This document shows, piece after piece, positions 24,321-32,950 of a stretch of DNA of 61,226 bases. Where the stretch lies: the NCBI RefSeq assembly GCF_900103805.1, contig NZ_FNIB01000017.1, positions 1-61,226 on the forward strand, in the 5' to 3' direction. The stretch is from Cryobacterium flavum (GTDB lineage: Bacteria > Actinomycetota > Actinomycetes > Actinomycetales > Microbacteriaceae). The translations under genes were made by a program, and so were the position numbers. The notes beneath the pieces are model-generated. The model worked only from the letters and a program-made list of their open reading frames with translations, was not told where the DNA came from and did not search any database. Numbering within the stretch: the first letter of the stretch is position 1; each line of letters begins with the position of its first letter.

Positions 24321-27300
24321 TGTCGTCCTTCGGTCGGTCGTTGGCAGCCGGGCCGACGCCAGAGACGCCAGGCGTGCCAGCCCCTGAGGCAACGGCCGGG
24401 TCGGCAACAGCTGGTTCGGCCGCAGCATCGTCGTCGGCGAACCCGTCGTCCGATTCCAACCCGGTTCCGACGCCGGTCTCCCGGTCGATCGCGAGGTCGG
24501 CTTCGAGATCGGTGCCGAGCGGCACCTCCAACTCCTCGTCACGATCGGATGACACAGCACCCTTCGACCGCCGCACGCGCTTGGGCTTCTGTTTGGCGTC
24601 GGCACGGGCGGCCCGACGAATCGCGTCGCGGTTGGCCTGGCGCACGGCTTCGCGCCCGGCGCCGATCGGCAGCGACAGCAGAACGGCGCTGCCCACCACG
24701 GCGAAGGCAATGAGCAGGGTCACCAGGCCGAAAACGCCGCCGGCGCGAGCCGGTATCGGGGTCGAGGCGGCAGCATCCGTTTCGCCGAACTGCCAAAGGC
24801 GGCCGAACTCGGTATCGCCGACCGGGGCCAGGCTCGAGTTGCCGTCGAGGGCGGTTTCGGTGCGCAGCGCGGTGTCGGCCGCGTCGACGCCGGTATCGCC
24901 GGGCTGCAGCACAATAAAGCGGATGCCGAACTCGGCCAGGTCAGCGTTGGTGTCGAGTCCGCTGTGCGAGGCCAGGTTGCCGGCGAGCTCCGCGAGCGCT
25001 TTCTCGCGGGTACTGAGAGTCGCATCGGTGCTGTCCAGGGTGGATTGCTGGTTCAGTGTGGCGCCGATACCGCGCTCGATCGTGGCGAGCAGCCCGCCGT
25101 CAGCCTGCGGGGTGAGCTTGAGCGTGCCGACCCGGTTGTCGATCTGGGCCTCGGCGGCGACGAAGGCCGGCTGGGTCTGCCCGGTTCCCTCGCGCACGGC
25201 GGCGGTGCCGAGGTGCAGCGAGGCGACCAGCGGCAGCACGACCACGGCCAGGGCGAGCGCGGCGACCACACCGGGCGTCGATGCGAAGCGGTGCAGGGAG
25301 CGCAGGCCGATCACCAGGGCGCTGACTAGTCCGAGCCAGTACAGACTGAGGCCGCTGCCGGTCCAGACGCGCACCGGTTCGGCGCCGATCGCGGCGAGAA
25401 CGAGCTGGTTGACGGCGAGGGCGGTGCCGAAGCCGAGCAGCGCAACGAGCCAGGCGCCGCCGGCGAGGCGCGCGCCGGGCAGCAGCAGCGCGAGCAGGGC
25501 GAGCACGGCGAGGGGCGCGAGCAGAATCGGTACGAACAGCTGCGGGTCCAGGCCCTCGACGCCGAAGCGGTCGAGCACGCCGGCCCAGCCGTCGGTTCCG
25601 GGCAGTCCGAGCAGAAGTTGCAGGGTAGGAGCCTGGCCGCTCGGCACGGGCAGGCCCGGGTCGGCGACGAGGTTCAGCCAGTCACCGCGCAGTCCCTGGT
25701 TGACCAGCAGGGGCAGGGCCAGCGCGAGCGACGGCAGCGGAATACCGATGAAGCGCATCACTCGGCGGCCGGCCAGGGCCACGCTGAGCGCCCAAACCAC
25801 GAGCAGGGCCGGGGCGAGCGAGGGCGCGCAGGCGACGACGGCCGCGAACAGCAGGGCAGCGGATGCCGATGCCGACCAGGTGCGCGCGGCGGCGAACCAG
25901 GCGAAGAACAGCCACGGCAGCAGCAGGTGCACCAGAATCGCGGCCGGACGTGCGTCGGCGAGGGCGATCAGAAAGGTCGGGGCCAGCACCCAGAGCGCGG
26001 CGGCCAGGGCGCGCAGGCTGCCGCGGTCGGTCAGCCGGGTCGCGGCCATCCAGGCGCCAACGGCGGCGAGGGGAAAGGCGAGCGCGTAGACCAATACGAA
26101 AGCAAACGACGGCGACCAGAACGCAATCGAGCCGAGCACGGCCACAACCGCGGCGAACGGATCGGCGGCGCCGACGAAGCCGAGCCCCAGGTCGCGCCAG
26201 CCGAAGCCGACACTCGCCCACAGTTCGGGCAGGGTCGGAGACAGCGGCAGCAGCCCGCCGCCGGTGAGGGTGTCGGCGCCGAGCAGCGGCACCATCATGA
26301 TGATGCCCACGACCGCAGCGGCGAGCATGGTCCAGGCGCCGCCGCCGGAGAAGAATCGAATCTCGGGGCGTTCGCCGTGCAGGCCGAACAGGCTCGCCTC
26401 GCGCTTGAGCGAGTGTCGCCGGCGCACCTCATTCGAGGGAACCCGCAGCGTGGAGATGGCATCCCAACCGAGCGTGCGCGTTTTCGCAAAGGAGCGGCGG
26501 GCGTTGCCGACGCGCATGCCGTTGAACGCGGCGCCGAACGCGGCCGCGAATTCGCCCACGATCGCGCCGGGTTCCTTGCGCAGCAGTTGCCCGAGCGAGC
26601 GCACAAAAGCCAGCGGCAGCAGCGACAGCCAGTGAAAAACCAGGGCTCCGGCGGGCGCGTAGACCAGCCGGCGGTGCAGCTGCGCTGAACGTTCCGCGCG
26701 CACGCGGCGACGGCGGAGGCTCCCCCGCGAGGACTGGTTGGGCCCGGCGACGCCGTCACCGGCCGAGGCGACGCGGGCCGCCGGAACGACCGACACGCGG
26801 TACCCGGCGAGCCGCACCCGCACGCAGAAGTCGAGGGAATCATCCACTGTCGGCAGGGCCGGGTCGAACCCGCCGAGCTGCTCCCACACCGTGTGGCGCA
26901 CGAGCAGGCCGCCGGCGCTGACGGCGAGCACGTCGCTCAGGCCGTCGTGCTGGCCCTGGTCGAGTTCACTCTCGACCAGGGTGACGGTGGCGCCGGTCGG
27001 CGTCATCGACTCGCCGAAATTGTGGATATATTCGCCGGCGATCCATTCCATGACCTTCGGTCCGGCGACTGCTACCGAAGGGGCGATCTCGAGCGCGTCG
27101 ACGAGCACCTCGAGGGCGGTCGGGTCGGGCGCGCTGTCCTGGGCGAGCAGCCAGAGCAGCTCGCGGTCGTGCGTGGGCGGCGCGCTCACGCGCACTGCGG
27201 CGGCGATCGCCTGACCAAAGTTCAGATCGGAGTCGGCGGCAATGAACTGCGTCGGCCCGAATCCGGCGAGCATCTTTGCGGTCGCATCGCTCGAACCGCA

Positions 27301-27417
27301 GTCCACGGTGATGACGATGTCGGGTTTACGGGTCTGCAGCGACAGCGCCTTGAGAGTTCGCTCAAGGTGTTTCGCGCCGTTTCGGGCGACAAGGATGGCG
27401 GTGACTCTGGGTTGCAT
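24310..27417 (-). CDS. Large membrane-bound family 2 glycosyltransferase
   Basis: A 1035-residue protein. Residues 1-270 form a GT2 domain: VTAILVARNGAKHLERTLKAL, TVDCGSSDATAK, LLWLLAQDSAPDP and LGGFDPALPTVDDSLDFCVRV. From about residue 270 come a dozen or more hydrophobic helices, with an extracytoplasmic segment around 690-880. The tail (about 930-1035) is basic then acidic and Ala/Asp-rich (KPKRVRRSKGA...DDGFADDDAAAE), probably cytoplasmic and disordered. Paired with DUF5719 (11-bp overlap) and downstream of whiB, the usual actinobacterial arrangement. Likely builds or exports a cell-envelope polysaccharide; donor and acceptor unknown. Confidence 0.88.
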   Translation of the reverse strand: MQPRVTAILVARNGAKHLERTLKALSLQTRKPDIVITVDCGSSDATAKMLAGFGPTQFIAADSDLNFGQAIAAAVRVSAPPTHDRELLWLLAQDSAPDPTALEVLVDALEIAPSVAVAGPKVMEWIAGEYIHNFGESMTPTGATVTLVESELDQGQHDGLSDVLAVSAGGLLVRHTVWEQLGGFDPALPTVDDSLDFCVRVRLAGYRVSVVPAARVASAGDGVAGPNQSSRGSLRRRRVRAERSAQLHRRLVYAPAGALVFHWLSLLPLAFVRSLGQLLRKEPGAIVGEFAAAFGAAFNGMRVGNARRSFAKTRTLGWDAISTLRVPSNEVRRRHSLKREASLFGLHGERPEIRFFSGGGAWTMLAAAVVGIIMMVPLLGADTLTGGGLLPLSPTLPELWASVGFGWRDLGLGFVGAADPFAAVVAVLGSIAFWSPSFAFVLVYALAFPLAAVGAWMAATRLTDRGSLRALAAALWVLAPTFLIALADARPAAILVHLLLPWLFFAWFAAARTWSASASAALLFAAVVACAPSLAPALLVVWALSVALAGRRVMRFIGIPLPSLALALPLLVNQGLRGDWLNLVADPGLPVPSGQAPTLQLLLGLPGTDGWAGVLDRFGVEGLDPQLFVPILLAPLAVLALLALLLPGARLAGGAWLVALLGFGTALAVNQLVLAAIGAEPVRVWTGSGLSLYWLGLVSALVIGLRSLHRFASTPGVVAALALAVVVLPLVASLHLGTAAVREGTGQTQPAFVAAEAQIDNRVGTLKLTPQADGGLLATIERGIGATLNQQSTLDSTDATLSTREKALAELAGNLASHSGLDTNADLAEFGIRFIVLQPGDTGVDAADTALRTETALDGNSSLAPVGDTEFGRLWQFGETDAAASTPIPARAGGVFGLVTLLIAFAVVGSAVLLSLPIGAGREAVRQANRDAIRRAARADAKQKPKRVRRSKGAVSSDRDEELEVPLGTDLEADLAIDRETGVGTGLESDDGFADDDAAAEPAVADPAVASGAGTPGVSGVGPAANDRPKDDNAR

Positions 27418-27498
27418 AACAGAACCAGCCTAGGTCGGGATCGGCCCGCGGCCCTGAACCGAGAGGGCGCGCCTCAAATATTGGCGAGGCATTAGCGA

Positions 27499-27520
27499 AG
27501 CGGATGCGGCGCCATCCGCT
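27499..27520. terminator. Inverted GCATCCG-type pair downstream of whiB
   Basis: AGCGGATG (27499-27506) and CATCCGCT (27513-27520) form an 8-bp stem, extendable by GC pairs, 70 bp past the minus-strand whiB stop. It lacks a T-tract. Could end the whiB transcript before the glycosyltransferase gene. Confidence 0.4.
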
Positions 27521-27589
27521 CAGAGACCGGGTCGCGTCGGTCTGTGGAGCGGCTCGCCTGCCGGCATTTGCTTGCGAGCGCCGAAGGAG

Positions 27590-27907
27590 TTAGGCGCGCT
27601 TTCGCAGTTTGCGGCGTTCGCGCTCGGAGAGTCCGCCCCAGATGCCGAACCGCTCGTCGTTGCTGAGCGCGTATTCGAGGCACTGGTTGCGCACCTCGCA
27701 GCCGGAGCAGATCTTCTTGGCGTCGCGGGTGGAGCCGCCTTTTTCGGGGAAGAACGCCTCGGGGTCGGTCTGGGCGCAGAGCGAGTCGGCCTGCCAGGCC
27801 AGAAGGTTCTCGTCGCCGAGATCTTGTCGTACGCCCGGGACACCGAGGGTGACGGGGTCAACGAACCAGTCCTCTGGTACTCCGGAACGATAGTCAGGTA
27901 TAGCCAT
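27590..27907 (-). CDS. whiB2: WhiB-family iron-sulfur transcription factor (WhiB2 type)
   Basis: A 105-residue WhiB protein. Four cysteines bind a [4Fe-4S] cluster: Cys44, Cys67, Cys70 and Cys76 (CSGC then five residues then C). GIWGG at 88-92 is the family turn, followed by LSERERRKLRKRA, the basic DNA-binding tail. The sequence and the neighbouring DUF5719/glycosyltransferase genes fit the WhiB2/WhmD group, which in other actinobacteria controls septation and cell division with WhiA. Its promoter carries a perfect palindrome at 27951-27968, a good candidate operator. Confidence 0.92.
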   Translation of the reverse strand: MAIPDYRSGVPEDWFVDPVTLGVPGVRQDLGDENLLAWQADSLCAQTDPEAFFPEKGGSTRDAKKICSGCEVRNQCLEYALSNDERFGIWGGLSERERRKLRKRA

Positions 27908-27950
27908 ATCGTCTCCCAGCGCTCGCTACGCACCGTTTGGTGCTGCACCT

Positions 27951-27980
27951 AATTACACCGGTGTAATTCGCTAACGTCAA
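27951..27980 (-). promoter_or_regulatory. whiB promoter with an 18-bp palindromic operator
   Basis: On the minus strand: -35 TTGACG (27980-27975), 17-bp spacer, -10 TGTAAT (27957-27952). A perfect palindrome AATTACACCGGTGTAATT at 27951-27968 covers the -10 and part of the spacer, so a dimeric repressor bound there would block RNA polymerase. About 45 bp of leader separate the -10 from the whiB ATG. Confidence 0.75.
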
Positions 27981-28122
27981 GTCGCAGATCGTAAACCCTC
28001 AATACGGGCTGGAGGGTTGCGACGCGCCGATGATGGCAAAATCTGGCATTCGGGGGTACGCGGGCTCAAAACAACGTCGCGAACGTAGCACGATCGTTGG
28101 CCCGACCGGCGTGTCGCTGAGC

Positions 28123-29088
28123 TCAGTGCGCGGCGGTGCGCGAGGAATCCCAGGCGCTCTGCACCATCTGCTCCAGGGTGTGACGCATGTTCCAGCGCAG
28201 GTCGCGAGCCGCGAGCGCGCCGGAGGCCACGATGCGATCCGGGTCGCCGGCGCGGCGTGGGCCGATCTCGGGCGTGAAGTCGATGCCGGTGACCCGGCGC
28301 ACCGTGGCCATGATCTCGCCGACCGAGACGCCGTCGCCGCTGCCCAGGTTGTAGACCGGTTCGATTGCGTCGCCGGCGTCGAGGCGGCGGGCCGCAGCCA
28401 CATGGGAGAGCGCGAGGTCGGCCACGTGAATGTAGTCGCGCACGCAGGTGCCGTCGGGCGTGGCATAGTCATCGCCGTTGATGCGCGGCGTGCGGCCGTC
28501 GAGCAGGGCCGCAAAGACCAGGGGAAAGAGGTTGTGCGGGCTGGTGTCACGCAGTGACACGTCACCGGAGCCGACCACGTTGAAGTAGCGCAGCGAGGTG
28601 TGGCGCAGGCCGGTCGCCACGGCCTGGTCGCGCAGCAGCCACTCGCCGATCAGCTTGGATTCGCCGTACGGCGACTCCGGGCTCTTCGGCGTCTCCTCGG
28701 TGACCAGGTCGGTGTGCGGCGTGCCATAGACAGCGGCGCTCGAGGAGAACACAATGCGATCGATCTCGGCCGAGCTCATGGCGGCGAGCAGCGTGGCGGT
28801 TGCCGTCACGTTCTGCTCGTAGGTGTGCAACGGGCGCTGCACCGAGACACCGGCGTACTTGAAGCCGGCCACATGAACGACTCCGTGCACGTGATGCTCG
28901 TGGAAGGCATGCAACACGGTTTCGCCATCGAGCACGTTGGCCCGAATGAACGGCACGTCGGCCGGCACGAACGACTCGTGTCCACTCGAGAGATCATCGA
29001 GCACGACCACGTCAAGGCCTTCAGCCTGGAAAGCACGCACCACATGCGAGCCGATATAGCCCGCCCCGCCGGTTACCAACCACGCCAT
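28123..29088 (-). CDS. galE: UDP-glucose 4-epimerase
   Basis: A 321-residue extended SDR enzyme interconverting UDP-glucose and UDP-galactose with bound NAD. Motifs: LVTGGAGYIGSHVVRAF (4-20), DDLSSGHESFV, HVAGFKYAGVSVQRPLHTYEQNV, SSSAAVYG (115-122), and catalytic Tyr141-Lys145 in PYGESK; RDYIHVADLALSH is the usual GalE C-terminal segment. It provides galactose donors for surface glycans such as those made by the 40-60 kb locus. Upstream on the same strand is the 46-residue membrane protein gene; spacing 46 bp suggests co-transcription. Confidence 0.92.
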   Translation of the reverse strand: MAWLVTGGAGYIGSHVVRAFQAEGLDVVVLDDLSSGHESFVPADVPFIRANVLDGETVLHAFHEHHVHGVVHVAGFKYAGVSVQRPLHTYEQNVTATATLLAAMSSAEIDRIVFSSSAAVYGTPHTDLVTEETPKSPESPYGESKLIGEWLLRDQAVATGLRHTSLRYFNVVGSGDVSLRDTSPHNLFPLVFAALLDGRTPRINGDDYATPDGTCVRDYIHVADLALSHVAAARRLDAGDAIEPVYNLGSGDGVSVGEIMATVRRVTGIDFTPEIGPRRAGDPDRIVASGALAARDLRWNMRHTLEQMVQSAWDSSRTAAH

Positions 29089-29134
29089 GAGGCTCCGCTC
29101 GTTCGCGTGGCACTCGATGCGCCACCGCTACAGG

Positions 29135-29275
29135 CTAGCGCCAGCGAATCAGAGCGTCATATTCGTCGGTCACGTGGGGAGTTTTCTGGCCGTAGCCGTC
29201 GAGGTACAGGGAGCGGATCGTGGCAGCAATACCCGCGACCGCAAGGACGATGAGGAGGAACATAAAGATGAACAT
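29135..29275 (-). CDS. 46-residue single-helix membrane protein
   Basis: A short ORF with coding character: MFIFMFLLIVLAVAGIAATI is a hydrophobic helix, followed by RSLYLDGYGQKTPHV and an aromatic/basic tail ending DALIRWR. The ATG at 29275 and the TAG at 29137-29135 are clear; an AGAG stretch upstream is a weak ribosome site. It lies 46 bp before galE on the same strand and divergent from the GlxA-type regulator. The charge pattern predicts the C-terminal tail in the cytoplasm. No named family recognised; similar tiny membrane proteins occur in related genera. Confidence 0.6.
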   Translation of the reverse strand: MFIFMFLLIVLAVAGIAATIRSLYLDGYGQKTPHVTDEYDALIRWR

Positions 29276-29367
29276 GGCAGAAACTCTATGTATTGTGCTT
29301 TTCTGCCGCGAGTGGCAGCATTGACACCGTTCGACACATTTCTGCCAACCTTGACGAGAGGATGCCC

Positions 29368-30324
29368 ATGCTCCAGAAAATCGTCTGCGTCACCCTCCCG
29401 GGTCTGGCGCCGTTCGAATTTGGCGTGATCTGCGAGGTGTTCGGCATCAACCGCAGCGCCCAGGGCGGGCCAGCCTTCGACTTCCACGTTGTGGCCGCCG
29501 AACCCGGACCGATCCGCACCAAGATCGGCTTCGACATCGTCGTGCATGACGACCTGTCAGCCGCCGCCGATGCCGACCTGATCGCCATTCCCGGCTACGA
29601 GTCCGGCGCACCCATCGACCCCCGCGTGCTCCAGGTCGTGCGCGACGCCGAAGCCCGCGGCGCCTGGGTACTCAGCGTCTGCAGCGGCGCCTTCGTGCTC
29701 GCCCACGCCGGCATCCTCGACGGACGCCGCAGCACCACCCACTGGATGTACACCGACGCCCTCGCCCGATCGTTCCCCCAGACCACCGTCGACCCCGACG
29801 TGCTCTTCGTTGACGACAACCACGTCGTCACCGGCGCCGGCACCGCCGCCGGCATCGACGCCGCACTGCACATCGTGCGCACCGAGCTCGGCGCCACGGC
29901 CGCCAATATCATCGCCCGCCGCATGGTCGTGCCGCCGCAACGCGACGGCGGCCAGTCGCAGTACATCGAAGCCCCGGTCGTGGACTGCCAGGACGAATCC
30001 TTCGCCGCCGTCACCGAGTGGATGCTGCGCCACCTCGACCAGGAACTACCGGTCGACCTGCTCGCCCGCAAGTCGCTCATGTCACCGCGCACCTTCGCCC
30101 GCCGGTTTCGCGCTGAGCTCGGCACCACGCCGACTCGCTGGCTCAACCGGCAGCGACTGTTGCGCGCACAGGAACTGCTCGAAGACAGCTCCCGCAGCCT
30201 CGAAGAGATCGCCGCCGACACCGGCTTCGGCGCGGCCGCCGTGATGCGCCACCATTTTTTGCAGGTTCTGCAGACCACCCCGACCGCCTACCGCCGGGCC
30301 TTCGGCCCCCGCAAGGTCGGCTAG
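29368..30324 (+). CDS. GlxA-family AraC-type transcriptional regulator
   Basis: A 318-residue regulator with an N-terminal DJ-1/PfpI-like domain (IVCVTLPGLAPFEFGVICEVF...VLSVCSGAFVLAHAGILDGRRSTTHW, with the nucleophile-elbow Cys in VCSGAF) and a C-terminal AraC DNA-binding domain (LPVDLLARKSLMSPRTFARRFRAELGTTPTRWLNRQRL...EIAADTGFGAAAVMRHHF). The start at 29368 has GAGAGG six bases upstream; ATG 29362 sits directly on that site. Its stop overlaps the manA stop on the other strand. Targets and ligand unknown. Confidence 0.9.
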   Translation: MLQKIVCVTLPGLAPFEFGVICEVFGINRSAQGGPAFDFHVVAAEPGPIRTKIGFDIVVHDDLSAAADADLIAIPGYESGAPIDPRVLQVVRDAEARGAWVLSVCSGAFVLAHAGILDGRRSTTHWMYTDALARSFPQTTVDPDVLFVDDNHVVTGAGTAAGIDAALHIVRTELGATAANIIARRMVVPPQRDGGQSQYIEAPVVDCQDESFAAVTEWMLRHLDQELPVDLLARKSLMSPRTFARRFRAELGTTPTRWLNRQRLLRAQELLEDSSRSLEEIAADTGFGAAAVMRHHFLQVLQTTPTAYRRAFGPRKVG

Positions 30325-31601
30325 GCGCCGGACATCGCCAGAAAGACCTCGCCGGTGCCCGCGAAGGTCAGCGTGCCCTCGTCGGGTGTGACGTACACAG
30401 CCTGGCCGCGCTTCAGAGCCCGCGACGACCCGGAACCCGCGACCAGAAACCCGCCGGCCGTGCAGATCGCAATGGCCGGGCCGGTGAGGGTGATCTGTCG
30501 CATGGTGACGGGTGTCGCCGATGCGGCGGCAGCATCCGCTTCAATGTGCACGAGCTCGAAATCAAGCACCCCGGGGCGATACACCGAGACGCCCTCCGCG
30601 AGCGCGACCGGCGCGAGGTACGGCGCCGTCACCGCCTCGAAGTCGAGCACCGCGAGCAGCTCCTCGATATCGATGTGCTTCGGCGTCAGCCCGCCGCGCA
30701 GCACGTTGTCGGAGGCGGCCATCAGCTCCACGCCGAGTCCCGACAGATACGCGTGGATGTTGCCGGCCGGCAAATATAACACCTCGCCGCGTTTCAAAGA
30801 CACCCGGTTGAGGAGCAGGGCCAGCACGATTCCGGGGTCGCCCGGGTACTCGGCGGCGAGCGCGCGCACCGTCGCGAGCTCGCGCGCGTAGCCGATGGCC
30901 GCTCCGCCCGCGGCCAGGAACTCGGCGTGCGCGGCGAGCGCGACCACCCGCTCGACCAGCCATTCCACCTCGCCGGAGTCGCCGCCGCGACCGTCGCGCA
31001 GCAGCCAGTCGACGGTGTCGCGCAGCCCCCCGGCCAGGTGATTCTCCAGCGAGTCGATGGCCGCGGCCTGCGGGTTCTCGGTGGCGAGGTCGAGCAGGCG
31101 CAGCTCGGCGATGATGCCGCGCACCTCGGGCAGCGGGCGGAATCCGCAGAGCGCTTCGAAACTGTCGCTCAGGGCAAAAATGAGTTCGGGCTTGTGGAAC
31201 GGGTCGCGGTAGTTGCGGTTGCCGGCGTCGACGGCGATTCCGGCCTCGTTTTCGAGCTCGAATCCGGCGCGGGCTTGCTCTGTCGTGGGGTGCGCCTGCA
31301 GCGATAGCGGGCGTCCGGCGGCCAGAATCTTCAGCAGAAAGGGGAGGCGCGGGGCATCCGCTTGCCGCGTCGCCCAGCCAGCGCCGAGTGCCACCTCGGG
31401 CGCAGAAGCGATCCACTCGGCGAGGTTCGAAGACCCGCCGACCTGCGACGGATCCTCGATTACCGACGGTGACCCGGCGTGGGCCCCCAACCAGAGCTCG
31501 GCCTCAGGCAAACCCGACGGCGTGCGACCCAGCAGATCGGCGATCGCATGCGTGGACCCCCAGGCGTAATTGCGCGGCGCGTTGGTGATGCCCACAAACA
31601 T
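30321..31601 (-). CDS. manA: Mannose-6-phosphate isomerase, class I
   Basis: A 426-residue zinc enzyme interconverting mannose-6-phosphate and fructose-6-phosphate, feeding GDP-mannose and mannosylated envelope glycans. Motifs: NYAWGSTHAIADLLG, ELWLGAHAGSPS, SLQAHPTTEQARAGF (metal ligands), PFHKPELIFAL and AGNIHAYLSGLGVELMAASDNVLRGGLTPKHID (active site). Start ATG 31601 with AAGGAG six bases upstream. Convergent with the GlxA-type gene; the two stop codons share CTAG at 30321-30324. In many actinobacteria manA lies near whiB2 and DUF3499, consistent with this neighbourhood. Confidence 0.93.
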   Translation of the reverse strand: MFVGITNAPRNYAWGSTHAIADLLGRTPSGLPEAELWLGAHAGSPSVIEDPSQVGGSSNLAEWIASAPEVALGAGWATRQADAPRLPFLLKILAAGRPLSLQAHPTTEQARAGFELENEAGIAVDAGNRNYRDPFHKPELIFALSDSFEALCGFRPLPEVRGIIAELRLLDLATENPQAAAIDSLENHLAGGLRDTVDWLLRDGRGGDSGEVEWLVERVVALAAHAEFLAAGGAAIGYARELATVRALAAEYPGDPGIVLALLLNRVSLKRGEVLYLPAGNIHAYLSGLGVELMAASDNVLRGGLTPKHIDIEELLAVLDFEAVTAPYLAPVALAEGVSVYRPGVLDFELVHIEADAAAASATPVTMRQITLTGPAIAICTAGGFLVAGSGSSRALKRGQAVYVTPDEGTLTFAGTGEVFLAMSGA

Positions 31602-31726
31602 GTTCGGCTCCTTCTCAAAGTGTTTAGACCAAACTACCAACCGACTTCGAGCATTCAGCCAACGACCCTAGGCTGACCAAACCGCACCGGTCGCGCGTCG
31701 ACCGCCCATCTTGCAACGGAGCATCC

Positions 31727-32905
31727 ATGACCTTTGAGCTACTCGGCAGCGACTTCTTCGGCTACGAAAACCTTCTCACCGAGCCCGAACAGACGGCCAT
31801 CGTCAAACTGCGCGCCTACCTCGAAAAAGAGGTACGGCCGATCGCAAACGGATGCTGGGACCGCGCCGAATTCCCCACCCAGATCATCAAGCCGCTCGCT
31901 GAGCTCGGCATGTACTCCTTCGGCTGGGAGTCAACGAAGCCGTTTGCGAATTCGGCGGTGTTTCGGGGATTCGTGGCGCTGGAACTGGCGCGAGTGGATG
32001 CATCCGTCGCCACCTTTGTCGGCGTGCAGAACGGCCTGGCGGCCGGGTCGCTCGAAGCCTGCGGGTCGGACGAGCAGCGGGCCGAGTGGATTCCGCAGCT
32101 GGCCTCGGGCGACATCGTTGGAGCGTTCGGGCTGACCGAGCCGCTCAGCGGTTCGGACAGCGCACGGGGCCTGCGCACCACGGCCACTCGCAGCGGCGAC
32201 AACTGGACCCTGAACGGCGCCAAGCGCTGGATCGGCAACGCCACGTTCAGCGACATAACAATCATCTGGGCCAAGGACACCGCCGACAACCAGGTGTTGG
32301 GGTTCATCGTTCCCACCGATACCGCCGGCTATGCGGCCACCAAGATCGAGGGCAAGATCAGCCTGCGCGCGGTGCAGAACGCGGACATCACCCTGACCGA
32401 CGTGGTGGTTCCCGAGCGCCTGCGCCTGCAGAATGCCAACTCGTTCAAGGACACCGCCAAGGTGTTGCGGGCCACGCGCGCCGAGGTCTCCTGGGCGGCC
32501 GTCGGCAACGCCATCGGTGCTTACGACGCCGCCGTCGCCTACGCGCACGAGCGCGAACAGTTCGGCAAGCCGATCGGCGGGCACCAGCTCGTGCAGGACC
32601 TGCTGGTCAAAAGCCTCGGCAACATCACCGCGAGCCTCGGCATGGTCGTGCGGGTGTCGCAGCTGCAAGACGAGGGCGTGCAGCGCGACGAGCACTCCGC
32701 ACTCACCAAGGCCTACACGACCAGCCGCATGCGCGAAAGTGTGGCCTGGTGCCGCGAGCTGTTCGGCGGCAACGGCGTCACCCTCGAGTACAACGTGGCC
32801 CGGCACTTCGCCGACGCCGAGGCCATCTACTCCTACGAGGGCACCCAAGAGATGAACACCCTCATCGTGGGCCGCACCATCACCGGCCAGGCCGCCTTCG
32901 TCTGA
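31727..32905 (+). CDS. Acyl-CoA dehydrogenase (glutaryl-CoA dehydrogenase-like)
   Basis: A 392-residue flavoprotein oxidising acyl-CoA esters to 2-enoyl-CoA. Segments: helical N-domain, GAFGLTEPLSGSDSARGLRTTA (FAD site), LNGAKRWIGNATFSDITIIWA, and C-terminal FGGNGVTLEYNVARHFADAEAIYSYEGTQEMN, where Glu371 in YEGTQ is the likely base as in the glutaryl-CoA/short-branched group. Start ATG 31727 with ACGGAG upstream. Stands alone, divergent from manA; a 13-bp-stem hairpin follows the stop. Substrate chain not determinable; glutaryl-CoA-like is a guess from the motif. Confidence 0.9.
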   Translation: MTFELLGSDFFGYENLLTEPEQTAIVKLRAYLEKEVRPIANGCWDRAEFPTQIIKPLAELGMYSFGWESTKPFANSAVFRGFVALELARVDASVATFVGVQNGLAAGSLEACGSDEQRAEWIPQLASGDIVGAFGLTEPLSGSDSARGLRTTATRSGDNWTLNGAKRWIGNATFSDITIIWAKDTADNQVLGFIVPTDTAGYAATKIEGKISLRAVQNADITLTDVVVPERLRLQNANSFKDTAKVLRATRAEVSWAAVGNAIGAYDAAVAYAHEREQFGKPIGGHQLVQDLLVKSLGNITASLGMVVRVSQLQDEGVQRDEHSALTKAYTTSRMRESVAWCRELFGGNGVTLEYNVARHFADAEAIYSYEGTQEMNTLIVGRTITGQAAFV

Positions 32906-32920
32906 GCTTTCGGCGCGGGT

Positions 32921-32950
32921 GACGTGTGGCCCGGGGGCGGGCCACACGTC
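32921..32950 (+). terminator. Strong hairpin after the acyl-CoA dehydrogenase gene
   Basis: GACGTGTGGCCCG and CGGGCCACACGTC, a perfect 13-bp stem with a four-base G loop, 15 bp after the stop. No T-tract, so it may act as an RNA 3' end protector. Confidence 0.55.

Noticed and set aside
24035..26089. 684-codon plus-strand open frame
   Set aside because: Antisense to DUF5719 and the large glycosyltransferase; Arg/Ala/Ser-rich with no motif, whereas the minus-strand proteins match families.
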